Made by a program: the position numbers and the translations under genes
Notes under the pieces: generated by a model
Seen by the model: the letters and a program-made list of their open reading frames with translations, nothing else
Told to the model about the DNA's origin: nothing
The model's database searches: none
In this document: positions 1 through 10,051 of the stretch, piece after piece
Numbering within the stretch: position 1 is the stretch's first letter
How the letters are laid out: each line of letters begins with the position of its first letter
Assembly: GCF_900142085.1 (NCBI RefSeq)
Contig: NZ_FQZQ01000008.1
Location: 1 to 64,000, forward strand
DNA length: 64,000 nt
Source of the DNA: Shimia gijangensis
GTDB lineage: Bacteria; Pseudomonadota; Alphaproteobacteria; Rhodobacterales; Rhodobacteraceae
Direction of reading: 5' to 3'

Positions 1-55
1 CTTCAGTGCGGGCCTTGACCTCAAAAAATCAATCAAATAGTAGTGTGAAAGTTGA

Positions 56-130
56 GCGGGCGTTGTGTAATGGTTAAGACCTCAGTTTTCCAAACTGAAG
101 ATGCGGGTTCGATTCCCGCCGCCCGCTCCA
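56..130 (+). tRNA. tRNA-Gly (anticodon TCC)
   Basis: A complete cloverleaf can be drawn. The 7-bp acceptor stem GCGGGCG/CGCCCGC joins 56-62 to 120-126, the anticodon stem is TCAGT/ACTGA around the loop TTTCCAA, and the T arm is GCGGG-TTCGATT-CCCGC. Discriminator T127 is followed by a genome-encoded CCA. The anticodon TCC reads glycine GGA/GGG codons. The D stem is the weakest part. Confidence 0.93.
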
Positions 131-216
131 TAAAATAATTTCCGACACATTACCTGCAAAAAGTTGTTTCTGGTTTGGTTAAGTATCTGAAATATTGAAA
201 TTAATTGCGTTTTGAT

Positions 217-267
217 GGCTGGCCTTCCAAGCTGATGATACGGGTTCGATTCCCGTCGCCCGCTCCA
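217..267 (+). pseudogene. 3' fragment of a second tRNA-Gly(TCC)
   Basis: This stretch reproduces the 3' two thirds of a tRNA-Gly. It has an anticodon loop CTTCCAA with a mostly paired stem, a T arm ACGGG-TTCGATT-CCCGT, the acceptor 3' strand CGCCCGC, and T-CCA. The matching 5' acceptor strand and D arm are missing: the sequence before about 217 is AT-rich and does not pair. It differs from the intact tRNA at 56-130 in the anticodon and T stems, so it is not a simple recent copy. It is probably a decayed tRNA or an old integration scar. No integrase gene is nearby. Confidence 0.75.
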
Positions 268-387
268 GATCTTCCAAAAATTGGCTATTTCCAAGTAGAA
301 CCGTCGCCTTGCATGCGACTCATGGCTTGACCCCACGCCTTCGCGACGCCACTAACGGCTGCACGTTAAACCGGGGATGACACAGAC

Positions 388-2187
388 ATGGCCAGACAAC
401 CCAAACCGCCCGTGACCGAGGCGGAACGCGAGAAATCGAAGCGCGTTGGAGCGCTGCGTGGGCTTGGCCCTTTTCTGGCACCGTATCGCGTGATGGTGGT
501 GCTTGCGGGCATGGCGTTGACGTTGACCGCCACAGTATCATTGATCCTGCCGATGGCCGTGCGCCGTGTGGTCGATAATTTTGGCACTGAAAGTGACGCT
601 CTGCTGGATCAGTATTTTGTTGCAGCCCTTGGGTTTGCGGCATTGCTCGCCGTTGGAACAGCCTTGCGCTACCTGCTTGTGACACGCCTTGGTGAAGTGG
701 TCGTGGCGGATATCCGGAAAGCGGTTTTTAACCGGGTTTTGTCTATGAGCCCGGCATTTTTTGAAAAGGTTATGACCGGGGAAGTGCTGAGTCGGATCAC
801 CACCGACACCACTGTGATCCAATCGGTGATTGGATCGTCTGTTTCGGTGGCCTTGCGCAATGTTTTGTTGTTCTTTGGCGGCTTGGTTTTGATGCTTTTC
901 ACATCGGCCAAGTTGACTGGGATGGTGTTGTTGATCGTTCCGATGGTGATCGTGCCAATTCTTCTTTTGGGTCGGCGTTTGCGCAAACTCAGCCGCGAAA
1001 ATCAAGATTGGATTGCAGCCAGTTCCGGTGCTGCATCCGAGGCGCTGACTTCGGTCCAGACGGTTCAGGCCTTTACCCATGAAACTCAAACCCAAAAGAG
1101 CTTCGGGGACGTCACGGATTTGTCTCTGACGGCCGCTAAACGTCGGATCAACACCCGTGCAGTGATGACAATGATCGTCATCTTTTTGATATTCACCGGT
1201 GTTGTGGGTGTCTTGTGGATTGGCGCACGTGATGTGCGGGCAGGGGGCATGAGCGTGGGTGTAATGGTCCAGTTCGTGATCTACGCCGTTTTAGTTGCAG
1301 GCGCTGTCGGCGCACTGTCGGAAATCTGGGGTGAGCTACAGCGCGCGGCTGGGGCAACCGAACGGCTGGTCGAACTGCTGCAGGTTGATGACAGCGTGCA
1401 GGACAAGCCTGAACCCAAATCTCTGACCCTTCCTGTGAAAGGCGAGATCGTTTTTGAAGATGTGTCGTTCTCATACCCTTCGCGCCCGAATATCTCGGCC
1501 TTGGATCAGGTGTCATTGACGATACAGCCCGGAGAAACTGTGGCATTTGTCGGCCCTTCTGGTGCTGGCAAAACCACAGTAATTCAATTGCTTCAGCGTT
1601 TCTATGACCCAGACAAGGGTCGTGTATTGCTGGACGGTGTGGCACTCGATGATCTTGCACGTGAAGATTTCCGCCGGGAACTGGCACTGGTTCCGCAGGA
1701 CGCCGTCATTTTTGCTGATACGGCCCGCGAAAACATTCGCTTCGGTCGTCCCGATGCCAGCGATGCCGAGGTTGAAGCCGCCGCACGTGCCGCAGCCGCT
1801 CACGATTTCATTATGGCCTTGCCGGACGGCTATGACGCCTTTGTCGGCGAGCGTGGTGTGATGCTGTCGGGGGGGCAAAAACAGCGGATCGCAATTGCTC
1901 GTGCCATCTTGCGTGATGCGCCTGTATTGTTGCTGGACGAGGCCACGAGCGCATTGGACGCCGAAAGCGAACGCCTTGTGCAGCAAGCGGTCGAGGAAAT
2001 GGCCCGTACGCGCACAACATTGATCGTGGCCCATAGGCTGGCGACCGTTAAGAAAGCAGACCGAATTGTCGTTTTGGAAGACGGACGCATTGTGGCGCAA
2101 GGCAAGCATGATGATCTGGTAGCCCAAGGTGGCCTATATGCCAAACTGGCCAAACTGCAATTCACTGACGGGGCAAATTCGCTCTGA
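388..2187 (+). CDS. ABC exporter, fused membrane and ATPase domains (MsbA-like)
   Basis: This 599-residue half-transporter would act as a homodimer that uses ATP to export a lipid or other hydrophobic molecule across the inner membrane. The first ~330 residues form a type-I exporter membrane domain with about six hydrophobic segments. The ATPase domain follows, with Walker A GPSGAGKTT at 389-397, signature LSGGQKQR at 493-500, Walker B VLLLDE at 513-518 and the switch histidine in VAHRL near 549. All catalytic motifs are intact. The substrate cannot be told from sequence. It stands alone downstream of the tRNA-Gly pair, with kbp 64 bp further on. Confidence 0.93.
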   Translation: MARQPKPPVTEAEREKSKRVGALRGLGPFLAPYRVMVVLAGMALTLTATVSLILPMAVRRVVDNFGTESDALLDQYFVAALGFAALLAVGTALRYLLVTRLGEVVVADIRKAVFNRVLSMSPAFFEKVMTGEVLSRITTDTTVIQSVIGSSVSVALRNVLLFFGGLVLMLFTSAKLTGMVLLIVPMVIVPILLLGRRLRKLSRENQDWIAASSGAASEALTSVQTVQAFTHETQTQKSFGDVTDLSLTAAKRRINTRAVMTMIVIFLIFTGVVGVLWIGARDVRAGGMSVGVMVQFVIYAVLVAGAVGALSEIWGELQRAAGATERLVELLQVDDSVQDKPEPKSLTLPVKGEIVFEDVSFSYPSRPNISALDQVSLTIQPGETVAFVGPSGAGKTTVIQLLQRFYDPDKGRVLLDGVALDDLAREDFRRELALVPQDAVIFADTARENIRFGRPDASDAEVEAAARAAAAHDFIMALPDGYDAFVGERGVMLSGGQKQRIAIARAILRDAPVLLLDEATSALDAESERLVQQAVEEMARTRTTLIVAHRLATVKKADRIVVLEDGRIVAQGKHDDLVAQGGLYAKLAKLQFTDGANSL

Positions 2188-2251
2188 ATTCCCCTTAAGT
2201 ATGCCCCGTTCATTGACCATTCTCTACTCATCTTAAACTGGGAGAGAAAAA

Positions 2252-2674
2252 ATGGGTTTTTGGAGTTTCCTAAAAGGGTCTGGCAAATCTTTGGTTGGCG
2301 GCAGCGACACACCGGATGTCGATGCGCTGAAGCAAGAAGTTGCTGATTTGGGTCTGGATGCAGACGGTCTTGATATTTCCGTTGAAGGCGACACAGTCAA
2401 AGTGACCGGTGATGCCGTCAGCCAGGAAATGCGCGAAAAAGTAATTCTGGCTGTTGGTAATGTTGAAGGTGTTGCAGCCGTTGAGGATGACACAAGCGGG
2501 CCCGAGCCCAAGTTCCACACCGTTGAAAAAGGCGACACGCTTTGGGCGGTTGCGGAAAAAGCCTTGGGCAAAGGTAATCGCTACACCGAGATTTTTGAAG
2601 CCAACCGTCCCATGCTGAGCCATCCGGACAAAATATATCCTGGTCAAGTTCTGCGCATTCCGCAGGACGCATAA
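2252..2674 (+). CDS. kbp: BON-LysM potassium-binding protein (Kbp/YgaU family)
   Basis: This 140-residue protein matches the Escherichia coli Kbp (YgaU) layout. A short N-terminal stretch MGFWSFLKGSGK is followed by a BON domain (about residues 20-80), a linker, and a C-terminal LysM domain (about 88-138) ending YPGQVLRIPQ. In E. coli, Kbp is a soluble cytoplasmic K+ sensor needed for normal growth at high external potassium. That role is taken from the family. The start has GGGAGAG 8-9 bases upstream. There is no signal peptide, which fits a cytoplasmic protein despite the LysM domain. Confidence 0.9.
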   Translation: MGFWSFLKGSGKSLVGGSDTPDVDALKQEVADLGLDADGLDISVEGDTVKVTGDAVSQEMREKVILAVGNVEGVAAVEDDTSGPEPKFHTVEKGDTLWAVAEKALGKGNRYTEIFEANRPMLSHPDKIYPGQVLRIPQDA

Positions 2675-2680
2675 GTCATG

Positions 2681-2710
2681 GAGACCGGGGGTAGGGCTAT
2701 TCCCGGTCTC
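2681..2710 (+). terminator. Hairpin downstream of kbp
   Basis: A perfect 9-bp inverted repeat, GAGACCGGG/CCCGGTCTC, with a 12-base loop lies 6 bases after the kbp stop codon. No run of T follows, so it is either a weak terminator or an mRNA 3'-end stabiliser. The remaining ~200 bases up to the next gene show nothing else recognisable. Confidence 0.4.
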
Positions 2711-2913
2711 AAACCATCCAGATTATCCAGAAAAATTTGCTCAAAACCGAAATTTTTAGAAAATTTGACACCTCATGTGAAAACTAACGCAACGTCTTTG
2801 TTTGCCTTGACCTTGGGTGAGTGCTGGTCAAATGCTTGCGACTTGGTGTTTTTAGCTCCATCTTGGCTGCACCAGATGCGTGCGGGCGCAAGGTTTAGGG
2901 GAGGAGATCATTC

Positions 2914-4797
2914 ATGTCATTTTCAACAGGCGCAGAACTTCGGGCTATCGAACAGGAAGAACCGTGGGAGAAACGCAATAATGCGGCCACGATGTATCAG
3001 TTTCTGACGCACACCAAGGATCGCTTTCCAGATCGTCCAGCGGCCAGCTACCAGTTGTTGTCGGGACCAGCAGACAAAGCCGAAACCGTCACCTGGAGCG
3101 AGCTGCATGCCAAAGTTGTGCAAGCCGCCAATTTGTTTCGGTCCCTTGGTGTTGGGGAAAAGGACACAATTGCCTTTGTCATGCCGAACTGTAACGAAAC
3201 GCTTTATACGCTGCTCGGGGGAATGATCGCGGGTATCTCGAATCCAATAAACCCGCTCTTGGAACCAGAACAAATCGGTGCGATCCTTCGGGAAACCGAC
3301 GCCAAAGTTGTTGTGACGCTCAAAGGTTTCCCTAAAACAGACGTGGCCCAAAAGGTGGCCGAGGCTGTGCGCCACGCGCCGCATGTCCATACGGTGCTTG
3401 AAGTGGACCTCAATCGCTACCTCACCCCCCCAAAAAGCTGGATTGTGCCGCTGGTCCGTCCGAAAAATCCGGGCAATCACCATGCCGACGTCAAAAACTT
3501 TAACCGCGAGATGGCAAAGCAAAACACCACGCTTGATTTCGCGGATTCTGATGGTGATCGTGTCGCGGCCTATTTCCACACGGGTGGCACCACCGGGAAG
3601 CCCAAGGTCGCGCAACACCTGTACTCTGGCATGATTTACAACGGCTGGTTGGGCGACACGCTGTTGTTTGATGAAACCGACAGCATCATGTGTCCGCTGC
3701 CATTGTTCCACGTGTTTGCCGTGCATGTGATCATGCAGGCGGCGATTGCGTCGGGCGCGCATGTGGTGTTTCCAACGCCTGCTGGGTACCGCGGCGATGG
3801 TGTGTTCGACAACTTCTGGAAGTTGATCGAGCGCTGGAAAACCACTTTCATCATCACCGTGCCGACCGCAGTATCTGCTTTGATGCAACGCGAGGTCGAC
3901 GCTGACATCTCGACCGTAAAAACCGCGTTTTCTGGATCGGCGCCGATGCCGATGGAATTGTTCAAACGATTTGAGAGCGTCTGTGGCGTCGATGTGGTCG
4001 AAGGTTATGGCCTGACCGAAGCGACCTGCCTAGTGTCTTGCAACCCGCCGACAGGGTCTAAGAAAGTCGGCTCGGTCGGCTTGCCACTTCCCTATACAGA
4101 TGTGCGCATCTTTATCAACACCGTTGAAGGCCCGGTAGAGTGTGCCGCAGATGAAGTTGGAGAGATTTGCGTGTCCAACCCGGGCGTCTTTGCGGGCAAC
4201 ACCTATACCGAGGCCGAAAAGAACAAAGACCTATTCCATCACGATAAATACCTGCGTACGGGCGATTTGGGCCGCATCGACGAAGACGGCTATTTGTGGA
4301 TCACCGGCCGCGCCAAGGATTTGATCATTCGCGGCGGTCACAACATTGACCCCGCCGAGATCGAAGAAGCTCTGTTGGCGCATAAAGACGTGGCCTTTGC
4401 CGGAGCCATCGGACAGCCCGATGCTCACGCGGGTGAGGTGCCATGTGTCTATGTCGAGCTGGTCGAAGGTGGCACAGTGACGGCTGAAGAACTGCGCAAA
4501 CACGCCAAAGTCCATGTGCATGAGCGCGCTGCACACCCCAAACACGTTGAGGTGATGTCGGAATTGCCGAAAACGGCGGTGGGCAAAATCTTTAAGCCTG
4601 ACCTGCGCAAATCTGCGATCACACGTATTTACAATGCGGCCTTGGAAAAAGAGGGCGTGCCTGCGCGGGTGACAAGTGTTCTGGACGACAAAAAACGCGG
4701 CCTTGTCGCGCAATTGGCCAACAACGGTGATGCGTCGGATGAGGAAGTCGGCAAAGTCTTGGGGGCCTTTGTACGCCCTTGGGAATGGTCTGAGTAA
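2914..4797 (+). CDS. Acyl-CoA synthetase (AMP-forming)
   Basis: This 627-residue member of the ANL superfamily activates a carboxylic acid, probably a fatty or other acyl acid, with ATP and then loads it onto CoA. The phosphate loop THTGGTTGKPK-type motif lies at about 222-231, the A5 motif GYGLTEA at 364-370, TGDLG near 449, the hinge GRAKDLIIRGG near 471, and the C-terminal catalytic lysine in AVGKIFK at residue 558. The start is supported by GGGAGGAG seven bases upstream. It is transcribed alone, with a strong terminator after it. Chain-length preference cannot be read from the sequence. Confidence 0.92.
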   Translation: MSFSTGAELRAIEQEEPWEKRNNAATMYQFLTHTKDRFPDRPAASYQLLSGPADKAETVTWSELHAKVVQAANLFRSLGVGEKDTIAFVMPNCNETLYTLLGGMIAGISNPINPLLEPEQIGAILRETDAKVVVTLKGFPKTDVAQKVAEAVRHAPHVHTVLEVDLNRYLTPPKSWIVPLVRPKNPGNHHADVKNFNREMAKQNTTLDFADSDGDRVAAYFHTGGTTGKPKVAQHLYSGMIYNGWLGDTLLFDETDSIMCPLPLFHVFAVHVIMQAAIASGAHVVFPTPAGYRGDGVFDNFWKLIERWKTTFIITVPTAVSALMQREVDADISTVKTAFSGSAPMPMELFKRFESVCGVDVVEGYGLTEATCLVSCNPPTGSKKVGSVGLPLPYTDVRIFINTVEGPVECAADEVGEICVSNPGVFAGNTYTEAEKNKDLFHHDKYLRTGDLGRIDEDGYLWITGRAKDLIIRGGHNIDPAEIEEALLAHKDVAFAGAIGQPDAHAGEVPCVYVELVEGGTVTAEELRKHAKVHVHERAAHPKHVEVMSELPKTAVGKIFKPDLRKSAITRIYNAALEKEGVPARVTSVLDDKKRGLVAQLANNGDASDEEVGKVLGAFVRPWEWSE

Positions 4798-4822
4798 GCC
4801 AAACACCAAACGCCGAAATTTT

Positions 4823-4859
4823 CCGGATGGCGGGGCAACCTGCCGTCCGGTTTTCTTTT
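4823..4859 (+). terminator. Rho-independent terminator of the acyl-CoA synthetase gene
   Basis: A 12-bp stem (4823-4834 with 4839-4850, two G-T pairs) encloses a GCAA tetraloop and is followed directly by TTTTCTTTT. It lies inside the longest possible glpD frame, which argues that glpD starts downstream at 4920. Confidence 0.88.
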
Positions 4860-4919
4860 GGAGCTTTTCAACGCGCCGAAACAGGGCTAGCGAGTGAGAA
4901 GGATAAAAGGACCGCATCC

Positions 4920-6479
4920 ATGGTTGAACCAGACAATACGGTCGATCTATTTGTGATCGGCGGTGGTGTGAACGGAACAGGTATTGCCCGTGATGCTGCG
5001 GGCCGTGGCCTGTCGGTGATGCTGGCGGAAAAGGGTGATCTGGCCTCGGCGACATCGTCTGGATCTACCAAGCTGTTTCACGGTGGGCTGCGGTATCTGG
5101 AGTACTTCAAATTTCGTCTGGTCCGAGAAGGTCTGACAGAACGAGAGGTGCTTTTGCGGGCGATGCCGCATATCAGCTGGCCGATGCGGTTTGTGTTGCC
5201 CTTGCACCCTGAGATGCGGTTTGAAGGGGACACACCTACGTCGCGGCTTTTGACATGGGTCATGCCGTGGATGCGGGGCAAACGCCCGGCCTGGCTGATC
5301 CGGTTGGGGTTGTTTCTCTATGACCACATGGGAGGGCGCGAGATTTTGCCGGGCACCCGGGCGCTGGATCTTGGTCACGATCCCGCGGGTGCGGCGCTAA
5401 AGCCTGAAATGCAGCGCGCTTACGAATACTCGGATTGTTGGGTGGATGACGCTCGTCTTGTCGTCCTGAACGCCCGTGATGCTGCAACGCGTGGCGCGAC
5501 GGTTCTGGTTCAAACCGAAGTGACGTTTGCCAAACGGGTAGGTGATCTGTGGCAAATCACCCTGCGTGATGGGGCAGGGGTGCGAAAGGTCAAAGCACGG
5601 GCCTTGGTGAACGCAGGGGGCCCGTGGGTAAGCCGCATTGTCGATGAAGTGATCCAGACAGATAGCCGCGAAAACGTGACCCTTGTGCGGGGGAGCCATA
5701 TCATTCTGCCGCGTCTCTTTGACCATGACCGTGCCTATTTCCTGCAAGGGTCAGACGGGCGCATCATTTTTGCGATACCCTACGAAGATGATTTCACATT
5801 GATTGGCACCACGGACGAAACGCATGATACGCCGAACACGCCGCCTGTTTGCACAGATGAAGAGCGTGACTATCTGATCGCCTTTGCAGCACAATATTTC
5901 GACGTTTCGATTCGTACCGAAGACATTGCCTGGACTTATTCCGGGGTGCGTCCACTTTACGATGACGGGGCGAGTTCTGCGACAGCTGCTACGCGGGATT
6001 ATGTTCTGACGTTGGATCAGACCGGCGCGCCTTTGTTGAATGTATTTGGCGGCAAGATCACCACATATCGCCGTTTGGCGGAGGCCGCACTTGCGAAACT
6101 CGCACTGTTTTTCCCTGAGGCCAAAGGGAACTGGACCGCGGCTGTGCCTTTGCCAGGGGGGGATTTTGCCGTTTCTGAAAAGCCCGCTTTAACGGCGCGT
6201 TTGATGCAAAACTATCCATTCTTGTCAGAATATTGGGCGGCAAGATTGATGCGTACTTATGGCACCGATGCGCGCCTGCTTCTGGGGGACGCCAAAGCCT
6301 CAAGCGACTTGGGGCAGGATTTCGGGGCCACGCTCAGCGAGGCTGAGCTGCGCTGGATGAAGACCCAAGAATTCGCGACCTGCGGTGAAGACGCGTTGTG
6401 GCGTCGCACAAAGCTGGGGCTGCGTTTGGATGCACAGCAGCGCGCGGCCGTAGAGAATTGGTTTTCAGAGCAAAACTGA
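4920..6479 (+). CDS. glpD: Aerobic glycerol-3-phosphate dehydrogenase
   Basis: This 519-residue FAD enzyme oxidises sn-glycerol-3-phosphate to dihydroxyacetone phosphate at the inner membrane and passes electrons to ubiquinone. The FAD dinucleotide motif VIGGGVNGTG is at about 12-21, and the family motif GSTKLFHGGLRYLE at about 47-60. The frame opens further upstream, but the start at 4920 places the FAD motif at the usual distance and avoids coding through the terminator at 4823-4859. glpK follows 60 bp downstream in the same direction. No glpF or GlpR-type regulator is in the window. Confidence 0.95.
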   Translation: MVEPDNTVDLFVIGGGVNGTGIARDAAGRGLSVMLAEKGDLASATSSGSTKLFHGGLRYLEYFKFRLVREGLTEREVLLRAMPHISWPMRFVLPLHPEMRFEGDTPTSRLLTWVMPWMRGKRPAWLIRLGLFLYDHMGGREILPGTRALDLGHDPAGAALKPEMQRAYEYSDCWVDDARLVVLNARDAATRGATVLVQTEVTFAKRVGDLWQITLRDGAGVRKVKARALVNAGGPWVSRIVDEVIQTDSRENVTLVRGSHIILPRLFDHDRAYFLQGSDGRIIFAIPYEDDFTLIGTTDETHDTPNTPPVCTDEERDYLIAFAAQYFDVSIRTEDIAWTYSGVRPLYDDGASSATAATRDYVLTLDQTGAPLLNVFGGKITTYRRLAEAALAKLALFFPEAKGNWTAAVPLPGGDFAVSEKPALTARLMQNYPFLSEYWAARLMRTYGTDARLLLGDAKASSDLGQDFGATLSEAELRWMKTQEFATCGEDALWRRTKLGLRLDAQQRAAVENWFSEQN

Positions 6480-6539
6480 TTGGCGGCGCAGGGGAATCGG
6501 GGCAAGCTGACGACCACACGTGGCAACTCGGATACCGAT

Positions 6540-8024
6540 ATGACCTATATTCTTGCGATTGATCAGGGCACCACTTCTTCCCGGGCCATACTGTTCGATT
6601 CCGGGATGAAGATCGCCGCAACAGCACAGCAAGAGTTTCCTCAGCATTTCCCGGCTTCAGGCTGGGTGGAACATGATCCCGAGGATATCTGGACGACGGT
6701 CCTGACGACCTGCCGCAAGGCAATGGTAAAAGCGAACGTAAATGCCAGTAATATTGCTGGCATAGGGATCACGAACCAGCGGGAAACCACCGTCGTCTGG
6801 GATCGCCACACCGGAGAATGCATCTACAATGCCATCGTATGGCAAGATCGCCGAACGTCGGATTTTTGTCGGGATCTCAAAGACAAAGGCCATGAAGCTG
6901 AAGTCACGGCACGGACCGGCCTTCTGTTGGACCCATATTTTTCCGGCACCAAGATCAAATGGATTTTGGACAATGTTGAAGGCGCACGTAACCGCGCTAT
7001 GGCGGGCAATTTGCTGTTTGGAACCATCGACAGCTTCCTAATCTGGCGGCTGACCGGAGGCACCGTACATGCGACGGATGCGACCAATGCGTCACGCACA
7101 TTGCTGTATGATATTCATCAAGGGGCATGGAGCGACACCTTATGTGACTTGCTGGATGTGCCCATAACCATGCTGCCAGAGGTCAAAGACTGTGCTGCAG
7201 ATTTTGGCGCAACCAGACCAGATCATTTGGGTGGGGCTATTCCCATTCTTGGTGTCGCAGGAGATCAGCAGGCCGCCACGATCGGGCAGGCATGTTTTGC
7301 GCCCGGCATGATGAAATCCACCTATGGGACGGGTTGTTTTGCTTTGCTCAATACGGGGTCGACCGCAGTTACATCAAACAACCGCCTGCTGACCACTGTG
7401 GCCTATCAGTTCGAGGGGCAGCCCACCTATGCCCTTGAAGGTGCAATCTTTATCGCGGGCGCCGTGGTGCAATGGCTACGAGACGGGTTGCAGATCATCT
7501 CTTCGGCAGAGGACACTCAGGCATTGGCCGCAAGTGCAGATCCCTCGCAAGACCTGATCCTTGTTCCTGCGTTTACGGGTCTTGGCGCACCCTATTGGGC
7601 CCCCGATTGCCGGGGCGCGATCTTTGGGCTGACGCGCAATTCTGGTTCTGCGGAAATGTCCCGCGCGGCATTGGAAAGTGTCGGGTTTCAGACCCGCGAC
7701 CTGATAGAGGCGATGCAGGCTGATTGGGGAACCTCCAGCGATACAGTGCTGCGGGTTGATGGCGGCATGACGGCCAGCGACTGGACTATGCAATTCCTGA
7801 GCGATATCATTGGCGCGCCTGTTGATCGACCAGAGGTTTTGGAGAGCACCGCAGTGGGTGCCGCCTGGTTGGCGGGAATGCGTGCTGGTATTTATCCGGA
7901 AAAAGATTCGTTTTCAAAATCTTGGGCGCTGGAGCGCAGGTTCGAACCTGCTATGGAAGAAACTTCTCGCGCATCGCGCTATGCCGCCTGGAAGCGCGCC
8001 GTCCAGGCCACTTTGGCTGTTTAG
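6540..8024 (+). CDS. glpK: Glycerol kinase
   Basis: This 494-residue FGGY kinase phosphorylates glycerol to sn-glycerol-3-phosphate, the substrate of the GlpD encoded just upstream. The N-terminal phosphate motif [15 protein letters not shown] starts near residue 5. [10 protein letters not shown] and the C-terminal motif [19 protein letters not shown] are typical of GlpK. The ATG at 6540 matches the family N-terminus; the frame also opens at a TTG at 6480, but that adds an unrelated 20 residues. The stop codon overlaps the stop of the convergent glycerate kinase gene by 4 bases. Confidence 0.96.
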   Translation: MTYILAIDQGTTSSRAILFDSGMKIAATAQQEFPQHFPASGWVEHDPEDIWTTVLTTCRKAMVKANVNASNIAGIGITNQRETTVVWDRHTGECIYNAIVWQDRRTSDFCRDLKDKGHEAEVTARTGLLLDPYFSGTKIKWILDNVEGARNRAMAGNLLFGTIDSFLIWRLTGGTVHATDATNASRTLLYDIHQGAWSDTLCDLLDVPITMLPEVKDCAADFGATRPDHLGGAIPILGVAGDQQAATIGQACFAPGMMKSTYGTGCFALLNTGSTAVTSNNRLLTTVAYQFEGQPTYALEGAIFIAGAVVQWLRDGLQIISSAEDTQALAASADPSQDLILVPAFTGLGAPYWAPDCRGAIFGLTRNSGSAEMSRAALESVGFQTRDLIEAMQADWGTSSDTVLRVDGGMTASDWTMQFLSDIIGAPVDRPEVLESTAVGAAWLAGMRAGIYPEKDSFSKSWALERRFEPAMEETSRASRYAAWKRAVQATLAV

Positions 8025-9142
8025 GACTTAAGAGCGATTAAAAGGTCCATAACATTGGTGCCTGTCGGCCCTGACTTGAACAAGGCACCGCGCTCTTCAA
8101 GAAAGTGACCACTATCGGCCAGACGTTGGAACCGTTTGGCTTCTTCGGTCCAAGTCGCGCCGTTTACAAACGCTCCGGCAGCGTCTGTTGGCCCATCGGT
8201 GCCATCGGTCCCCGCGACCAGTATATCCAGACCAAAGGTGCCAGATATCTGTTCCGCCAACGCCAGCGCCAGCGCCTGATTGCGCCCTCCCTGACCGGGG
8301 TCTGGTGGCAGAACAATGGTTGGCTCACCACCCCAGATATGCACCCCAGGAGGCGCTTTACGCAAAATGGGACCTATTTGTGCCGCCAATTCGAAAACAT
8401 CAGAATACAGACTTTCGGAGTTGGTCATCACACCAAGCCCCAGCTTTGCAGAGTGGTTCGCACAGGCTGAGCGGGCAATTGCATTTGAGGCCACGATGAA
8501 GGGATCAAAGGAAAACCGGTGATACTCAGGTGCCTGTCCAATACCTGATCCGATCACTGACAGGCTGTCACCTTCCACGTCCGAGATGGCAAGGGTGGTC
8601 ACCAATTCACCCTGAAAATGGGATAGCAATTTGCCCCCTTTGATTTGGGACAGCTCCTTGCGACGGGCGTTCATGGCGTGAATGTCGAGCCCTTCTGAAA
8701 GCAAATGGGCATTCTCGGACTGCAGAGCATGAAGTGATTTTCCCACCTCGGGCAGTTCCACCAATGACGAAGCTCCTCCTGAGACCAAAAACAGAAGGTG
8801 TGCATTTTCAGGTTGATGTTGCACGGTTTTCAACATTTCCACTCCGGCTACCAGCGTGTTTTCATCCGGCACAGGGTGGGCCGCTTCGATCACGCGTACA
8901 GGCCCTGGTAATGCTTGGCTGTGCCCATATTTCGTGACGACAAGGGCAGGGCTGTCAGGTCCAAAGACGGCTTGCGCCCCGGCAAGCATGGCCGAGGCAG
9001 CCTTGCCAACAGCGATTATCTGATCCGGACGCGCGACCTGATGTTTGCGCAAAGCCGTCTCAACAGCTTTGCTTCCCTGCACAGCCCGCACACCATGCCA
9101 CCAAATACTTTTGACTATTTCTTGGGCGTTAGTGTCCATCAC
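8021..9142 (-). CDS. Glycerate 2-kinase (MOFRL/DUF4147 family)
   Basis: This 373-residue protein of the type-II glycerate kinase family phosphorylates D-glycerate to 2-phosphoglycerate, feeding lower glycolysis. Family motifs seen are AVGKAASAM near 45, VSGGASSL near 115, the GGEPTI and [16 protein letters not shown] segments, and [15 protein letters not shown] near the C-terminus. A second Met directly follows the first, so the start may be 9139. It faces glpK, sharing the stop-codon bases, and diverges from the PhnA-type gene across a 134-bp promoter region. No tartronate or serine-cycle gene is adjacent, so the source of glycerate is unknown. Confidence 0.9.
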   Translation of the reverse strand: MMDTNAQEIVKSIWWHGVRAVQGSKAVETALRKHQVARPDQIIAVGKAASAMLAGAQAVFGPDSPALVVTKYGHSQALPGPVRVIEAAHPVPDENTLVAGVEMLKTVQHQPENAHLLFLVSGGASSLVELPEVGKSLHALQSENAHLLSEGLDIHAMNARRKELSQIKGGKLLSHFQGELVTTLAISDVEGDSLSVIGSGIGQAPEYHRFSFDPFIVASNAIARSACANHSAKLGLGVMTNSESLYSDVFELAAQIGPILRKAPPGVHIWGGEPTIVLPPDPGQGGRNQALALALAEQISGTFGLDILVAGTDGTDGPTDAAGAFVNGATWTEEAKRFQRLADSGHFLEERGALFKSGPTGTNVMDLLIALKS

Positions 9143-9276
9143 CGTGCTCTCCTCGCGCGCTGCTCAGTACAGTCGCGCAAATGGCGAAGGGATTCCAGAA
9201 AAATCAGGGGCTGTAACCGGTCTGGACCCGATCAATGTAAAAGGTCATAAGCATCTTAACCCGAAAGGAACTTCTC

Positions 9277-9795
9277 ATGGCCGCTCCTTGTGTACTGTGC
9301 AGTGCTGATGCCTCCGACACTCATGTTGTAGCACCCAAAACAGATGAGATCGCTGTCTGTGCAATCTGTCTGGAAGGTGTGGAAAATGGCCCTAAGGATG
9401 CGCCCCATTGGCAGTGCCTGCACGGCGCCATCTGGTCAACCGAAGCGGCGGTTCAGGTTGTGGCTTACCGAGTGTTGAATGCCCTGACCGAAGCTCCTTG
9501 GGCGCGCGATCTGCTGGATATCGCCTATCTGGAAGACGACGTAAAAGCCTGGGCCGAAGCCGGAATGACCGATGCGGGCACAGTCGAACATCGCGACAGC
9601 AATGGCGCAGTTCTGTCCCAAGGTGACAATGTGGTACTGATCAAAGATCTACTTGTCAAAGGCGCAGGTTTCACTGCCAAACGCGGGACACCCGTTCGCA
9701 ATATCGGGCTGGTTCAGGACAATGCCGAGCACATCGAAGGTCGCGTTGAAGGTCAACGCATCGTGATCCTGACTAAGTTTGTAAAGAAATCGTAA
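9277..9795 (+). CDS. yjdM: PhnA/YjdM family zinc-ribbon protein
   Basis: This 172-residue protein has an N-terminal zinc-ribbon-like pair of CxxC motifs (C5, C8, C28, C31) and the conserved C-terminal PhnA domain (about 105-172). That domain contains DSNGAVLSQGDNVVLIKDL and ends in the usual EGQRIVILTKFVKKS-type sequence. The family was first named for the phosphonate operon, but its members are not needed for phosphonate breakdown and their role is unclear. AAAGGAA precedes the start. It is longer than the ~111-residue E. coli protein because a middle segment (about 40-100) is inserted between the two parts. Confidence 0.85.
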   Translation: MAAPCVLCSADASDTHVVAPKTDEIAVCAICLEGVENGPKDAPHWQCLHGAIWSTEAAVQVVAYRVLNALTEAPWARDLLDIAYLEDDVKAWAEAGMTDAGTVEHRDSNGAVLSQGDNVVLIKDLLVKGAGFTAKRGTPVRNIGLVQDNAEHIEGRVEGQRIVILTKFVKKS

Positions 9796-10051
9796 TTGAA
9801 GGGAAAGATCGCGGAGCTGGCATGCTGCTTTGCGGGGTGGAGGCGATTTTGTGCAGTTGCCGCGTGATTTGTCTCCAATCCTAGACTTTCGTTTCACACA
9901 CGCAGATGCTGAAGTACGCGCGCGCGAATTGGGTATCTTTGGGCGCAGTTATCGTCAGTTGCATTCACATTCACCATCTCAAGAGTGGGTGGAAACGCCC
10001 CGATTATTCAGGGCCGCTCAACGTGTGGTGTGGGTTAACCTAGATCTTATT

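Noticed and set aside
82-336. Minus-strand open frame of 84 residues across the tRNA-Gly pair
   Set aside because: It is the antisense translation of the two tRNA sequences (the GGGNRTR and RRESNPY pieces are familiar false-protein signatures of tRNAs), with no start context.
4827-4919. Upstream-extended glpD start, and similar long starts for the ATPase at 44047 and metR at 22943
   Set aside because: The extensions have no family similarity. For glpD the extension would translate through a strong terminator; for metR it reads through metF on the other strand.
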